In this document: piece by piece, positions 22,736 through 35,241 of the stretch
Layout of the letters: every line of letters begins with the position of its first letter
How positions within the stretch are numbered: position 1 is the first letter of the stretch
Assembly (NCBI GenBank): GCA_022432975.1
Contig: CM039516.1
Span: 29,342,051 to 29,406,050, forward strand
Reading direction: 5' to 3'
Source: Begonia masoniana
Taxonomy: Eukaryota > Streptophyta > Magnoliopsida > Cucurbitales > Begoniaceae
DNA: 64,000 nt
Program-made: the position numbers and the translations under genes
The notes under the pieces: model-generated
Seen by the model: the letters and a program-made list of their open reading frames with translations, nothing else
What the model was told of the DNA's origin: nothing
Databases searched by the model: none

Positions 22736-23396
22736 TATTTTGTTCTCCATTTATACTTCACCATGTTGAATTCCAGATTAAGTTTGTTTGTCAATTATTG
22801 AAATTGAGGTATTGAATACTCTTTTCTCCTTGATAACCTACAAAACAAGCACTAGCAAAATCGTTAGAAATTCTTGATACTCGAATGTTAATGAACAGAT
22901 CTCATATCACATCAATAACATATATCAAACTATCCACTGCTAATGGATAAGGTACTTTACTAATATCTTCTTTCTCTTTATCACTTGTAAGATTATGTTT
23001 CGAACCCAACTTAAAATCAGTTGCGAGTGGAGAACCTATTTTTGCATTGCTCATATTGAAGCTCCTAAGTACTTTTTCAATGTAATTTTCATGAGATAAC
23101 CACAATCTTCTATACTGTCTGTCGCGAGTAATTTTCATACCCAGAACTTATTTTGCAGGTCCCAATTCTTTCATCACAAAAGACTTACTGAGCTCACTCT
23201 TCAACATGTCAATCTTCTTGACGTCTAGATCCACAATTAACATGTCATCTACATACAACAGTGGAATGATGAAATCATCACTAGCGTCTCTTTTCATAAA
23301 TACACAGTGGTCAGAATTAGTCCTACTTAATCCTTGACTTGTCATGAAATATTCAAATTTCTTGTACCATTTTCTTGGTGCTTGCTTCAAGCCGTA
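22736..23396 (-). pseudogene. Element D reverse transcriptase, C-terminal part
   Basis: The minus strand reads YGLKQAPRKWYKKF, then the copia RT active site LLYVDDMLIV and SFVMKELGPAK, a stop, then ILGMKITRD and the NYIEKVLRSFNM region (to about 22902). Beyond that only faint, stop-filled homology remains. F is inserted exactly between the first and second halves of RT. RNase H is not recognisable. Confidence 0.88.
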
Positions 23397-24109
23397 TGTA
23401 ACGACCCTCAAACTCTTCCTAATTTCCCGTATAAATTTTTCATTTTATACTCTAAACTTTAAACTTAGCGTTCGAGCGGAAATAAAACTTCAAACAATTT
23501 AAAACAATTATGTAAAACAATTAAAAACATTTTTCTCTTTCTTTCTTTCCTTTTCTCCTGCACCAACTACATACTTCAATACCATCAAACACTACATTCA
23601 TCATAAAAACTTAAACCCAATCAAAACTCAATCAAAACGAAACTAAAATCATGTACATTTTCATGAAAACCATGGTTCCGTTTAAAAGTGTGACATATCC
23701 TCCTGTTTACAAATCAAAGAAAATACCAAGCAGTTCCAGAATACATTTCAAATAACTGATTTAACAAAACGCTTTATAAAACAGTTTGCCATAACATCTG
23801 TATATAAATCTATTTTATCCACTAACTCGAATCAAACCATCTAAACATCACTCTTTCAACTAAACAAAGTCATCTAAACATCAATCTATCAACTAAACAG
23901 AGTCCAAACATCCTAAAATGTCTAACAGTACAATTATCCATTTCAATTCACCATCAACCCGACAATTCCCAAAACCTCTCAATACCTTTACTTACATCCC
24001 CACGGGTCAAGAAACGCCTCGACTGCGCCAGCACACTCCCACGGGCCATCTTTCATCAACCGATCATGCCTCGGGTGGAGGGATCTCATCATCACCTGTG
24101 TAGAGGTCA

Positions 24110-24655
24110 CCTACACCACAGATATAAGTCGTGAGCTTAAGGCTCAGTAAGTCTACGTGAATGCAATGCATGCTATGCGTGCCGTTCGTAAAAACATGCT
24201 TCCTTTTCATTTCATTTCATTTCATTACAGATACAGATACAGATATGTTACCGTGGCCTCACTCTCGCTAGATAGGAGCGGCACATCCCACGGTTGGATA
24301 GCCCCTCGTATCTAACCGGGGGGAAGACATGCTCCCCAAGCAGCCATGTCTGAACCACCGCCAACGCCGTAACCAGATTACAGACATTTTACCTTTTCAT
24401 TATACTTTACCCTTTTTATGAAAACATGCATAGAAATTCCTTTTTCGTGCTTTTCAGAAACATGATGCATGAACGTGCAATGCTATAAACATAATTAAAG
24501 CATAAACAAACAATAAATATAAACATACAACACATAACTAAAACTAACTACCCAACTAATTACCCAACTCAACCTACATTCTCCAAGTTCCTCGACCAAC
24601 ATAGAATCATATGGTGTAGGCCAATCGGCCAAACAAGTCACGAGAGACTTACCTG
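24110..24655 (-). other. LTR leader structure in F
   Basis: The arms are CCTACACCACA (24110-24120) and ATGGTGTAGG (about 24611-24620). The donor-like ACAG/GTAAGT on the minus strand is at 24648-24655. The interior differs from C and E and lacks the duplicated module. Confidence 0.45.
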
Positions 24656-25457
24656 TCTTCTGTAGCTCGCTGGGTTTGGCGCCACACGTCACCTATGGCT
24701 CGACCTATGACAAACATTCAAACTTCATTAAATCAAACTTACATTCGCCAATTTACTCTCAAACTACTATTTCAAGCCTAATCCAACTAAAACTTAACTA
24801 AATAGGTCACTAATTTGGGTTCGGTAAAAACCGACCTAAAACTTCGAACGCGCGTAACTTTCGCGTCAGTTATCGGAATCGAACGATTCCAGCGGCCACG
24901 TACTCCTCTAATTACCTATTTTAATCTGCCAAAAGTAATTTTAAAACAAATGACCGGAACTAGGTCAATTTGGCAGAAACCCGAACTGCCCATTCTCGGA
25001 AATTTTCCTCTTTCCGATTTTTCATCAAATTCCATCAATCTCTTCACCAATCTATCCTCCTAACATCCAATTAACATAAACTAACCTAAAATCGAAGTTT
25101 CCAATTAAGAAAACCCTAAGCCCTAATTCGGCCTTCACTGAAATTCACTCAAATTGAGCATTCCGCGGCCAATCAACGATAGCCGGCCCAAGGGTTGGCA
25201 AACCCATGCCGGAAGTGACCGAAATTGGCCGGAGATCGGAGCTCAAACGAGCTCGCCACTCCCGGTCACCGACAGAACGAAAACAGGGCACGAAAAGGAG
25301 GCTCACCGCTCGACTTGTGCGCGAGGAGGAACCGGAGCCACGCCTCGCCGTTGTCTGGCCGGAGAACGGCGAGAAATCGCCGGCGTCGTCGGAGCAGGGT
25401 CGGAAATCGCCGGGTCGCGCTCCCTCGTCGCTTCTGTTCTTCGGCGTCGCGAGCTCG

Positions 25458-25490
25458 AACAAACAACAGAAATCGTTTCTGTTGTTTGTT
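25458..25490 (-). other. Hairpin next to an AAT microsatellite in LTR F
   Basis: Arms 25458-25472 and 25476-25490 form a perfect 15-bp stem (AAACAACAGAAA/TTTCTGTTGTTT core) with loop TCG. An (ATA)n/(AAT)n run follows at about 25508-25545, in the same order as in E. Confidence 0.7.
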
Positions 25491-25506
25491 TTGTTTTTAT
25501 TATAAT

Positions 25507-25545
<39 letters not shown>

Positions 25546-25893
25546 TATAGTTATAATAAACTACAACTATTTCTTTAATTAGTCTATCGATTCGGTCTCT
25601 TTGCAATTTCTTATTTCTCCAAATATTCCAATTTAATCTTAGAGTTCTAACAAAACTCACCGTTTCCAAAACGGACTTATTTTGCTATTTTTACGAATTG
25701 ACATACTAAAAGGCTAAAACGGGAACCCTAGCATTACTCTTCTCGATTTGGGTTTCCAAAATTTCACTTATTCTTCTACAAATCCCCAGAAATTTCTAGG
25801 GTCCTAATAAAACTATCCGCTCGCAAAACGGACCTAATTTACTTATTTACGAAAATAGCTTTGAAGCGAAAACCCGAAAACTCGGGTGTTACA

Positions 25894-26528
25894 CCGTATA
25901 TGCGTTTCTTTAGTCTACAAACAAGATGTCCTTTGTCATTGACTTTGATTCTAGTTGTTCCATGTGTATTTCCTCTTCTAAATCTCCATGAAGAAATGCA
26001 GTCTTCACATCAAGTTGTTGAATCTCGAGATTCAAACAAGCTGCCAAATGTTATCTTCACAACTAGAGAGAAAATTTAATTAAAATCAACTTTTTTTCTT
26101 CTGATTGTATCCTTTTTTAACAAATCTCGCTTTATATCTTAGTTCTGAGCAACTACCGTCAGTCTTCAACTTGTGGACTCATTTAGTTTTCAAAGCTCGC
26201 TTGACCTTAGGCAACTTTACCAATTCATATATATGATTCTTAGATAAAGAATTTATTACTTTTTGCTTGGCATTTTACCACTGTATCTTTTGTTCATGAC
26301 ACATAACTTCCTGATAAGTTTTTTGCTTTCTTCCATCTATAAGCATCACATACTCATGGACAAAATATCTTCTAGAAGGCTCTCTATCTCTTGTTGATCT
26401 TTTTTCTGACAGTAATATCGAAGAATGTTCTTCAATTTGATTAATCGATTGAAACCCATCATTTGTAGAAATACCCTGATCAACAATATCACCATGGTCT
26501 TCCTCCCTGACTCCTCCGCAATTCTCAA
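25894..26528 (-). pseudogene. Element D reverse transcriptase, N-terminal part
   Basis: Minus-strand reading in broken frames gives the copia RT start, including a degraded DVKTAFLHGDL-like segment near 25990-26030, and joins YGLKQAPRKW once F is removed. Stops and frameshifts are frequent. Confidence 0.75.
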
Positions 26529-27204
26529 TTACTGAAATTGAGTGAGATCTCTGTACCTTATTAGTTCCAAGAAAATCACATCTCTGCTTCTTACTATTTT
26601 TTTAGTAACCGCATCCCAAAATATGTACCCGAACTTATGATGTGAATAACCTAAGAAGATACACTCTTTGGCTTTATCATTTAACTTGGATCGTTCATCA
26701 TTTGGAACGTGAATATAGGCTCTGCACCCAAACACCCTCACGTGCTTGTAAGAAACATCTTTCCCTTTCCAAAATCGTTTACGAACATCACCATCTAATG
26801 GAGCTGAAGAAGAAACGTTAATTAAATCAATTGCAGTCCTCAAAACTTCACCCCAAAAAAGTTGAGATAACTTGGCATAAAAGAGCATACACTTGATTCT
26901 TTCTTGAATCGTTCTATTCATTCTTTCTACCACTCCATTCTGACGAGGATTTTTAGGAAGTCTTCTCAAGTTTAATACCATGGCTCTTAAAGTAGTTTTC
27001 AAATGGCCCTCTAGACTCACCACTATTATCAGCTCTGACATATTTAAGTTTTCTTCCGTTTTTTCTCTCTACCCTAACATGAAATTCTTTGAAAACTTCT
27101 AATACTTGATTTTTTTTTTCCAAAGCAAAAGCAAACACCATTCGCGAGTGATCCTCGATAAATGCAACAAAATAGTTCGTACCACCAAATGTCTTATCTT
27201 GCAT
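26529..27204 (-). pseudogene. Element D integrase (copia type), frameshifted
   Basis: Two overlapping frames cover the core. The first is FVAFIEDHSRMVFAFAL with ADNSGE (27204-26953). The second is NGVVERMNRTIQERIKCML, then LFWGEVLRTAIDLIN and the VRVFGCRAYIHVPNDERSKL region (to 26529), a copia integrase C-terminal signature. A frameshift near 26960-27000 separates them. Confidence 0.88.
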
Positions 27205-27487
27205 ACTACAAACATATGTATGAATTAAATCAAGAATCTAATGTCTCTTGGAAGGGTAGATACTCTGAAATGTAACCTTGTGAGATTTTTAATACAAATA
27301 GTGCACACAACTCTTCAAATTTTAGCAGCTAAAACTAGACAAAAACTACTTCTTGACAAGTGTCTTAAGTCCCTTCTCACTAATGTGACCACACCTCTTA
27401 TGTTTCAATATCATTTGACTTCTTGATGATATTTATTTATTCTTTACATAACTTCATTTGTATGTAGTAAAAAATATTAATCTTTTT

Positions 27488-27982
27488 TCATTTAGCTATA
27501 ACTAGCAAACCAATGATGAGCTTCCATTTATCACAACCAAAGTAGTTAACAAAACCTTCATCATCTAGCTTACTAGTAGATATAAAATTCAGCCGAATAT
27601 CTAGAATATGTCTAACGTCTTTCAATGTCAACTTGCAGCTTGAATTGATTTTCAAATTAATATTACCAATTCCAACAATCTTTGATGCACCGTCGTTTTC
27701 CATCTTTACCTGACCATAATTACCACTAGTGTAGGATGAGAAGTATTCACCATGTGATGTAACATGATACGAAGCACCATAATCAAAAATCCAAGTACAC
27801 GGTTTAAGTGTCAAATTCACACAACCTTCATCATAAGCAGTAATCATATCACCATGAACAACAGCTACAGTAGTCTTTGTGTCACTATCCTGCTTACTAT
27901 CTTTCCGTTTGGTTTGTTCTTTCTTCCATATTATGCAATACTTTTTCATATGTCCCGGGTTCCCACAATGAAAATATTTCAT
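27488..27982 (-). pseudogene. Element D nucleocapsid knuckle, protease and GAG-pre-integrase region
   Basis: This is a 164-residue frame. It starts with a CCHC-type knuckle that has lost its first Cys (YFHCGNPGHMKKYC). The protease follows with WIFDYGASYHVTS, where the usual DSGAS is DYGAS. It runs on through the LKDVRHI and NFISTSKLDDEGF segment typical of copia polyproteins. The active-site change suggests an inactive protease. Confidence 0.85.
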
Positions 27983-28669
27983 TGTTTTTCCTTTTGACTT
28001 AGATCTCCCTCTGGATGAACCCCTTTTATGTTGATCTCCACTTTGGCTTCAACCATGTCTTTTTTCTCACTAACAAGAGCACCTCCACTAGAAGAATGAC
28101 TCGAATCCTTTCTTCTAACTTTCTCATTGAGTAAACAAACTTTAACCATATTCAGAGTTAATTTACCGTAAGACACTGAATTGATAATTGTAACCACAAT
28201 TGTTTTCTAACTGTTTGGCATAGAACTAAGCAAAAACAAAGTTTGTAACACATCATCTAACGTGATATCCATACCCAGCATTTGATTCACTGAACTTTGA
28301 AACTCGCTTATGTGCTTGTTGATACTACGTCCATTCATATATTTCAAATTCACAAGTCTTTTAATTATAAGAGCTTTATTCTGAGCATTCTGACTTTCGA
28401 AACGTGATTTTTATTTCTTCCATAGTTGATCGACTATAGTTTCTATAACAATACTATGAAACACACTTGCATCAACCTAATGTCTGATATAAGTGACATA
28501 TTTTTGATGCATCGATTCTCAATCTTTATTTGTCTTGCCTCTCGGTTTCGTTACATCCCCATCAATCAGCTCACGTAGATTTTTACAAAAAAGCATAATT
28601 TTCATCATAGGTTTCAACATATAATAATTGTGAGACTTCAATTTACATCGAACTCAAATCCTCAGCCAT
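27983..28669 (-). pseudogene. Element D gag, remnant
   Basis: The minus-strand ATG at 28669 (MAEDLSS) lies about 100 bp inside the primer site, where copia gag starts. A stop follows within ten codons. Fragments of a gag-like frame with basic residues continue to 27983. Confidence 0.55.
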
Positions 28670-28761
28670 ATTAATTCACACAAGAAATCCAAAAATAAAA
28701 TAGTGTCACAAACTTTATTGACCGTGGTGAAATCTGACCAAACTTGAGTCTCTAACAATCT

Positions 28762-28775
28762 GGCTCTGATACCAC
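28762..28775 (-). promoter_or_regulatory. Primer-binding site of D
   Basis: The minus strand reads GTGGTATCAGAGCC beside the 5' LTR, a perfect initiator-Met-type site. Confidence 0.88.
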
Positions 28776-28776
28776 T

Positions 28777-29563
28777 TGTCGGGATAAATGCTATATAAAA
28801 TTCGATTATGCAGCGGATAGATTTCTTTTTCCCTCTTTGTGTGATTAAAAAGATTACAATTGATAATATGCCACAAAATAAAGCAGAAAATAACGAGACA
28901 CTGAATTTAACGTGGTTCGACAATGTGCCTACATCCACAGTACAAAAATCTGATATGATCTTCCACTATCAAATAATGGGTACACAATAATCCTTTCTAG
29001 AATAAATTAGAAGAAACAATATTCACATAAAATAAAAGAAAAATAGAGCGATCTCACCAATCAACTGGAGACACAACAGTGACTTTTGCTCTTCAATAAT
29101 CGGCGACACGAAGAACATTCTAAAATCTTACGTGGTTTGACAATGTGCCTACGTTCATGGTACAAAAATTTGATATGATCTTCTACTATTAAATAATGGA
29201 TACACAATAATCATTTCTAGAATAAACTAGAAGAAACAATATTCACAAAAAGTAAAAGAAAAATAGAGCGATGTCACCAATCTACTGGCGCCACAATAGT
29301 GACTTTTGATCTTCAATAATCAGAACTAGTAGAAAAATTGTACATCTTGGCGACACGAAGAACACTCTAAAATCTTGGCTGAAGCCGAGAAGAATCAACG
29401 TTTGATCTTGCACACAAAGATCAAAAAACCCGAAGAAAAATCTCTTTTTTTTTTGTTCTGTCACTTCAATCTCCCTTTAAAAAACCACTTATCTCTATCT
29501 CTTTTTATTTTATTTTATTTTTAATTACGAGGGACCACCTCATAATAGAGGCAGAACCCAATA
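28777..29563 (-). mobile_element. Element D: 5' LTR with an internal tandem duplication
   Basis: This is 787 bp, starting TGTCGGG and ending CCCAATA (decayed CA). A segment of about 220 bp is present twice, 28910-29129 and 29130-29376. Each copy starts ACGTGGTTYGACAATGTGCC and ends near AAAATCTT. The 3' LTR has one copy of the shared part. Confidence 0.88.
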
Positions 29564-29568
29564 CCAAA

Positions 29569-30849
29569 TCAGTATTTCATAGATAACATCACTTTCCACC
29601 AATTCGTCTACCAATCAGATTTAAATAATGCCAACACCATCATAATACTAAAACAAAATTAATACGAAAGTTTGGAATAAATTAATGATTTTGAGTTTCC
29701 ATCTCAAAATTGATTTTTTTTTAAAAAAAATGTATAAAACTACAAAACTGAAACGAAAAAAGGATTTAGATTCAATGTACCCTTAAAGACACTCATAAGG
29801 ATCGAGGAAATGGACATTGGCTAAATGTTTGTTTAAATGATTGGCGACATTTTTCCTCCTATTTTTTTTTCTCCCTTTCAATTTCTCCTCTTGCATAGAG
29901 AGGAAGGGGATTCGACCCATTTTTATACAAGTAAAAAATTCTTATAATTTTGCCACACACGTGCGCATACGAATGCTCGTATGCTAACATGCGCTCGTAC
30001 GTATGCACGCACGGATGCTCATACGCTCACACACACCCATGCAGATACACATATACACAAAGGATTTAATTATACATGCAGAAATATATGTGTGTTTATT
30101 AACAACTCTATAAATAATTTAATCCGTAAATCCTAATTAACTTTAATTTATCTAGCTTTATTATGATATTTAATCATCGTGACAATTTTCACTTTTAATC
30201 ACATGATTGTAAATTATCATTTTCGATATTGTGAGTAATTCTAAACACTAAAGTATCCATAAGATAAATATACGTCATTTATTTACAAAATTTATTCAAT
30301 TTTTACAAAATCAATGAATTTTACATACGGAATTCACAATACAAACAGAGTTATGGATGACGGCGGTAACGTTCTTTGGAGATTATGATGCATTATACAT
30401 GATGGTGGTAATGTAAAATATATAGTTAACCATGTATGACAATAAGAACAGTGTCAAAACTAGAAACAAACCTTGGAAGATAGCAAGTGTTGCTCATTAC
30501 TGAAGCTTTTTTGCTAAGGAACCTAGAAACTCACAGAGGTGAGACGGATATAGGAAATGAGTAAAATGGAGGTCTTGATCTCAAGCGCGAAACTATGAAA
30601 TTTTTTAGACTATTTGAAATATATGATTATTGAAGTTTTTATGGTTTGTTGTAGGTTGATGGTTTAATTTTACTTAATTATTAGAATAGTCAACTTTCAA
30701 GGTTAAGGTTTAGTTTGATTTAATGGTGTTTTGAAAACCTTACTGAATAAATGGTATGAAAATTTAAAATGTTGTAAAATGAGAAATGTTGTTGATTATT
30801 ATGAAGAGTCCATTGATAATTGAGTTAGAATAAAAATATATTGGCATTT
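29569..30849. other. Unclassified AT-rich spacer between D and G
   Basis: No coding, LTR or RNA features were recognised. A purine/pyrimidine-alternating stretch rich in ACGCACAC, TACG and CGTATG words lies at about 29950-30055. Confidence 0.5.
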
Positions 30850-30854
30850 AGTTA

Positions 30855-31480
30855 TAATGCAATGCAGAAGCAAAATAAAAAAAACAGTAACTTTAAAGGT
30901 TGGTTCGATTGAGGTACTAAGTAAGATACCTATTGACCTTGTCTCCAATGGATTAGGAGAACTCCAACGAGGCGGTTTGAAAGTTCGTACACCCTTATGT
31001 TTACGTTATACCTTCAACTAAGACGATAGAAAGGAATGCACTCATAAAAATCTTCACTAGGCTCACAATATGAAGATAATTTTAACTACAATTAATCCCA
31101 AGAAGGAAAAATAGCCGCGCTAAACCTTCAAAGGAAGAACTTGACTTTTGGGAGAGGAAAACCTCAGTTTTTCTATTCAATCAAATCTTCTAAACATAAG
31201 AGTCTCGATGGTTTTTAATAACCACTCTTGAAATAAAACATAGGCTAAAAACTAAAACAAGAATTAAATAAAAGATGAACGCATGGGCGCACGCGCAAGG
31301 ATGAGCCGCGCGCTCTCTTGAAATAAGGAACACTTCCTTATCTTCCCTTGAAACAAGGAACTCTTCCTTATCTTCTCTTGAAATAAGGAACTTTTCCTTA
31401 TCTTTATAAATTACCATCATACCCTACCATGCATGCAACCCTTTAAATACGTAAAATAAACACAAATAAAAAAGGTTACA
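30855..31480 (-). mobile_element. Element G: 3' LTR
   Basis: This is 626 bp, from TAATGCAATGC (decayed TGACGCGATGC) to GGTTACA, and matches 48574-49848 once J is removed. Three tandem units of about 33 bp near 31315-31400 each contain a small AAGGAAC...TTCCTT inverted repeat. Confidence 0.88.
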
Positions 31481-31491
31481 ATAATTGTTGA

Positions 31492-32800
31492 TCAAGGGAG
31501 ACAAATTCCTTCTTCTTGAGTTGATGTGAACTCGGGTTTATTCCACTTAAGTGAATGAAATGTTTTTTCTCTATCTTGAGACGTTTGATCAAATACATCC
31601 TTGGCTTTGAGGAATTCACCTACATATGACATGAGTAGATTAATTAGCTTCTTGGATCGAGCCCTAGTGATCGGGCCTTGAGGCACATCATCCTCCCCCG
31701 GTAATTGAAGATTTGTCCTCAAATCCATTTATTGATTCATCTCTTCCTCTTTATGGTTTTCAATATACGGTGACAATTCTTATACATTGAAAGTGCCCGA
31801 TACTCCATATTCTCTTCTTAATAGATCAAGTTTATAAGCGTTGTTATTGATCTTCTCCGTGATTTTGAAAGGTCTGTCGCACCTTGGAAGCAATTTAGAC
31901 TTCCTTAGACTATGAAATCTTTCCTTTCGTAGATGTAGTCATACTAAGTCCCCAACATTGAATATGACCTCCTTTCTTCCATGGTTGGTTAGTCTAGCAT
32001 AGCTTTCATTTTTATTTTGTATTGCCTTCCTCATGGATTCATGTATGCTCTTTACTCGCTCGGCCTTATCAACTTAACTATAATTCACTAGTTCCTTCAT
32101 AGGTAAAGAAACAAGGGCAAGAGGAGTGCACGAGTTAAAACCGTATACAACCTTAAAAGGGGTTTTAAGGGTTGAATCATGCACACTTCTATTGTATGCA
32201 AATTCAACATAAGGGAGGTGAAAATCTCATTCGGTTAGGCGCTTGCCTATGATGCTCCGTAATAAAGCTCCCAAGGTTCTATTTACTACTTCGGTTTGTC
32301 TATCCGTATGAGGGTGGAATGAAGTACTGAAAAGTAACTTGGTGCCAAATCTTCCCCAAAGAGTCTTCCAAAAAGAGCTTAAAAATTTAGTGTCTCTATC
32401 CGACACGATAGTTTTTGGAATACCATGTATGCAAACTATTTCCTTGAAATATAGATCGGCTATGTCTATTGCATCATCCGTCTTTGAACAATCAATGAAG
32501 TGCGCTAGTTAAGAAAATCGATTCACTACAACCATTATAGCATCTTTCCCCCTCTTAGTGCAGGGTAGGCCTAACACAAAATTCATACTAACTTCATCTC
32601 ACGGATTCATTGGAATCGGAAGTGGAAGATATAATCCTTGTGGAATTACTCGGCTTTTAGCTTTCTTGCAAGTGATGCATCTCTCCACAAACTTGTGCAC
32701 GTCTTTGAGTAGATGAGGCCAATAAAAGTGTTCTTTGATGGCCTTTATAGTCTTCTTTTCTCCAAAGTGGCATGCTAGCCCACCTCCATGTGCTTCTTTG
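31492..32800 (-). pseudogene. Element G integrase and C-terminal tail
   Basis: The minus strand gives, across several frames, the integrase zinc-finger end (CITCKKAKSR, about 32640-32690), the core (KDAIMVVVNRFS..., [18 protein letters not shown] and [20 protein letters not shown], about 32260-32560) and a C-terminal tail (DDVPQGPITRARSKKL, ending about 31492) common at the end of plant gypsy polyproteins. Many stops and frameshifts are present. Confidence 0.85.
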
Positions 32801-33096
32801 ATTAATGCTTCTCGGATTCCACCTTGAAGAATACATAGTTTGCTTCCTTTGAAAAGATAACCATCCTTGAGGTAGAATCCAGAATCGATGTTGTCTTTGA
32901 TGAGGGTTAGATATTGGCCAAAGTCTTGATCACCTGCATAGTTGTCTTTGATTCACTCAAAACCAAAAAGCTGAGTATTTAATTCGGTTAAAAGTGCATA
33001 TCTCCTCGATAAGGCGTCGGCCACAACATTTGTCTCTCCACTTTTGTATTTGATAATATAAGGGTATCGTTCCAAGAACTCCACCCACTTTGCATG

Positions 33097-33536
33097 TCAT
33101 TGGTTGAGCTTGGCTTGAATTTTAATATGCCTCAATGCTTGATAGTTAGTATGATTGATAAATTCCTTGGAGAGAAGATAGTGTTGCCAAGTTTCAAGAG
33201 CTCTTATCACCGAATAAAATTTCTTGTCGTAGGTTGAATAGTTAAGTGTGGCTCCTTTTAATTTCTTGCTAAAATGAGCAATTAGATTTCCTTCTTGCAT
33301 AAGAAGTGCTCCAATGCCTAATCTGGATGCGTCGCATTCTATTTCAAATACCGTATTGAAGTAAGGTAACATAAGCATGGGTGCTCGGCATAGCTTGTCC
33401 TTGATCATTTCAAAGCTAGTTTGACAAGCTTGACTCCACCTGAATTCTTTGCCATTCTTGGCATCACTGATAATTGGGACCATGATGGAGCTAAAGTCTT
33501 TAATGAACCTCTTGTAAAAAGTAGCCAAGCCATGAA
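33097..33536 (-). pseudogene. Element G RT thumb and RNase H
   Basis: The minus strand reads HGLATFYKRFIKDFSS, then FEIECDASRLGIGALLMQEG (RNase H Asp), KGATLNYSTYDKKFYSVIRALETWQHYLL and a degraded HTNYQALRHI (normally HTDH). The frame's first residues come from the LTR of H. The other half of RT resumes at 43716. Confidence 0.88.
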
Positions 33537-34194
33537 TGTAACGCCCCGAACTTTCAGAACCCGGTTCGTTACACAAGAATTGCACATGACTCGGAAACTC
33601 TGGTTCAAATTTGAAACTTCGCTCGAAAGTCATAATTTGATATGTTTTTTTTTCTAAAACCTCAGACATTTAAAATCTTGCAGCGGAAATCATTTGAGTA
33701 AAAATAGAGTTAAGCAAAACTATTGTACGATGATTGATTAATCAGTTGAAATGCTAAGAAATACTCGGTAAAAAGAATAAAGATTTAAATTGCAAAATAC
33801 TTCAAAAGTTTCAAGTCAAACGCATCGCCCGCTGAACAAGTCAACAAAAAGAGCTGAAGCAGAAAATAGAAGACATCATCCGGTGACAAAACGACAAAAT
33901 ATTCTCTACATCTTTAGGTGACGTCAGCCGGATGATCGACGTTATACTGCATCCACCAGTGATTAGACGACAAAACACTTCCTACATCTTCCGGTGGATT
34001 AACACACGACATCCACCGGTCACTAAACGACAAAACACTTCCTACATCTTCCGGTAGATTAACACACGACATCCACCGGTCACTAAACGACAAACACTTC
34101 CTACATCTTCCGGTGGATTATCACACGACATCCACCGGTCACTAGACGACAAAAGACTTTTTACGTCATCCGATGGATTTACACACGACATCCA

Positions 34195-35241
34195 CCGGTG
34201 AGTAAAATACTCGACATCATCGGTGAGTAAGGTGAGTAAAATACTCGACATCATCCGGTGAGTAAAATACTCGACATCATCCGGTGAGTAAAATACTCGA
34301 CATCATCCGGTGAGTAAAATACTCGACATCATCCGGTGAGTAAAATACTCGACATCATCCGGTGAGTAAAATACTCGACATCATCCGGTGAGTAAAATAC
34401 TCGACATCATCCGGTGAGTAAAATACTCGACATCATCCGGTGAGTAAAATACTCGACATCATCCGGTGAGTAAAATACTCGACATCATCCGGTGAGTAAA
34501 ATACTCGACATCATCCGGTGAGTAAAATACTCGACATCATCCGGTGAGTAAAATACTCGACATCATCCGGTGAGTAAAATACTCGACATCATCCGGTGAG
34601 TAAAATACTCGACATCATCCGGTGAGTAAAATACTCGACATCATCCGGTGAGTAAAATACTCGACATCATCCGGTGAGTAAAATACTCGACATCATCCGG
34701 TGAGTAAAATACTCGACATCATCCGGTGAGTAAAATACTCGACATCATCCGGTGAGTAAAATACTCGACATCATCCGGTGAGTAAAATACTCGACATCAT
34801 CCGGTGAGTAAAATACTCGACATCATCCGGTGAGTAAAATACTCGACATCATCCGGTGAGTAAAATACTCGACATCATCCGGTGAGTAAAATACTCGACA
34901 TCATCCGGTGAGTAAAATACTCGACATCATCCGGTGAGTAAAATACTCGACATCATCCGGTGAGTAAAATACTCGACATCATCCGGTGAGTAAAATACTC
35001 GACATCATCCGGTGAGTAAAATACTCGACATCATCCGGTGAGTAAAATACTCGACATCATCCGGTGAGTAAAATACTCGACATCATCCGGTGAGTAAAAT
35101 ACTCGACATCATCCGGTGAGTAAAATACTCGACATCATCCGGTGAGTAAAATACTCGACATCATCCGGTGAGTAAAATACTCGACATCATCCGGTGAGTA
35201 AAATACTCGACATCATCCGGTGAGTAAAATACTCGACATCA
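34195..35241. repeat. 26-bp minisatellite, 40 copies, in the 3' LTR of H
   Basis: The unit is GTGAGTAAAATACTCGAC followed by ATCATCCG. AGTAAAATAC recurs at 34201, 34235 and then every 26 bp from 34261 to 35223: 40 copies, nearly all identical. The first interval is 34 bp because 8 bp (GGTGAGTA) are repeated. The partner LTR has only two copies (42123 and 42149). There are no spacers, so it is not a CRISPR array. Confidence 0.97.

Larger units (their letters stand above)
23397..25893 (-). mobile_element. Element F: solo LTR (2.5 kb)
   Basis: It runs TGTAACGACCC to CGGGTGTTACA with perfect target duplication ccgta (23392-23396 and 25894-25898). It sits inside the RT of D. The start resembles the arms of palindrome J (TGTAACGACCCT, a GCGGAA motif, then TTTAAAACAA-type sequence). 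No coding domains are present; the ORFs at 25145-25669 are six-frame noise in a GC-rich block plus microsatellite. Confidence 0.93.
18613..29563 (-). mobile_element. Element D: decayed Ty1/copia element carrying two later solo LTRs
   Basis: The 5-bp target duplication ccaaa is at 18608-18612 and 29564-29568. The left LTR starts TGTTGGG and the right LTR TGTCGGG. The minus-strand order is LTR, primer site, gag, protease, integrase, reverse transcriptase, LTR, which is the copia order (integrase before RT). Solo LTRs E and F were inserted later. All coding parts have stops or frameshifts. Confidence 0.93.

Noticed and set aside
25145..25669. Long ORFs on both strands in LTR F (174, 142 and 117 residues)
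   Set aside because: They cross a GC-rich LTR block and an AAT microsatellite (runs of Tyr, Ile or Asn), have no domains, and occur on both strands.
34195..35241. CRISPR array (regular short repeats)
   Set aside because: The 26-bp units are directly adjacent with no unique spacers, lie inside a plant LTR, and have no cas genes. It is a minisatellite.
34195..35241. Centromeric or telomeric satellite
   Set aside because: The array is confined to one LTR of a transposon and its partner LTR has two copies. The unit is too short and local for a centromeric satellite.
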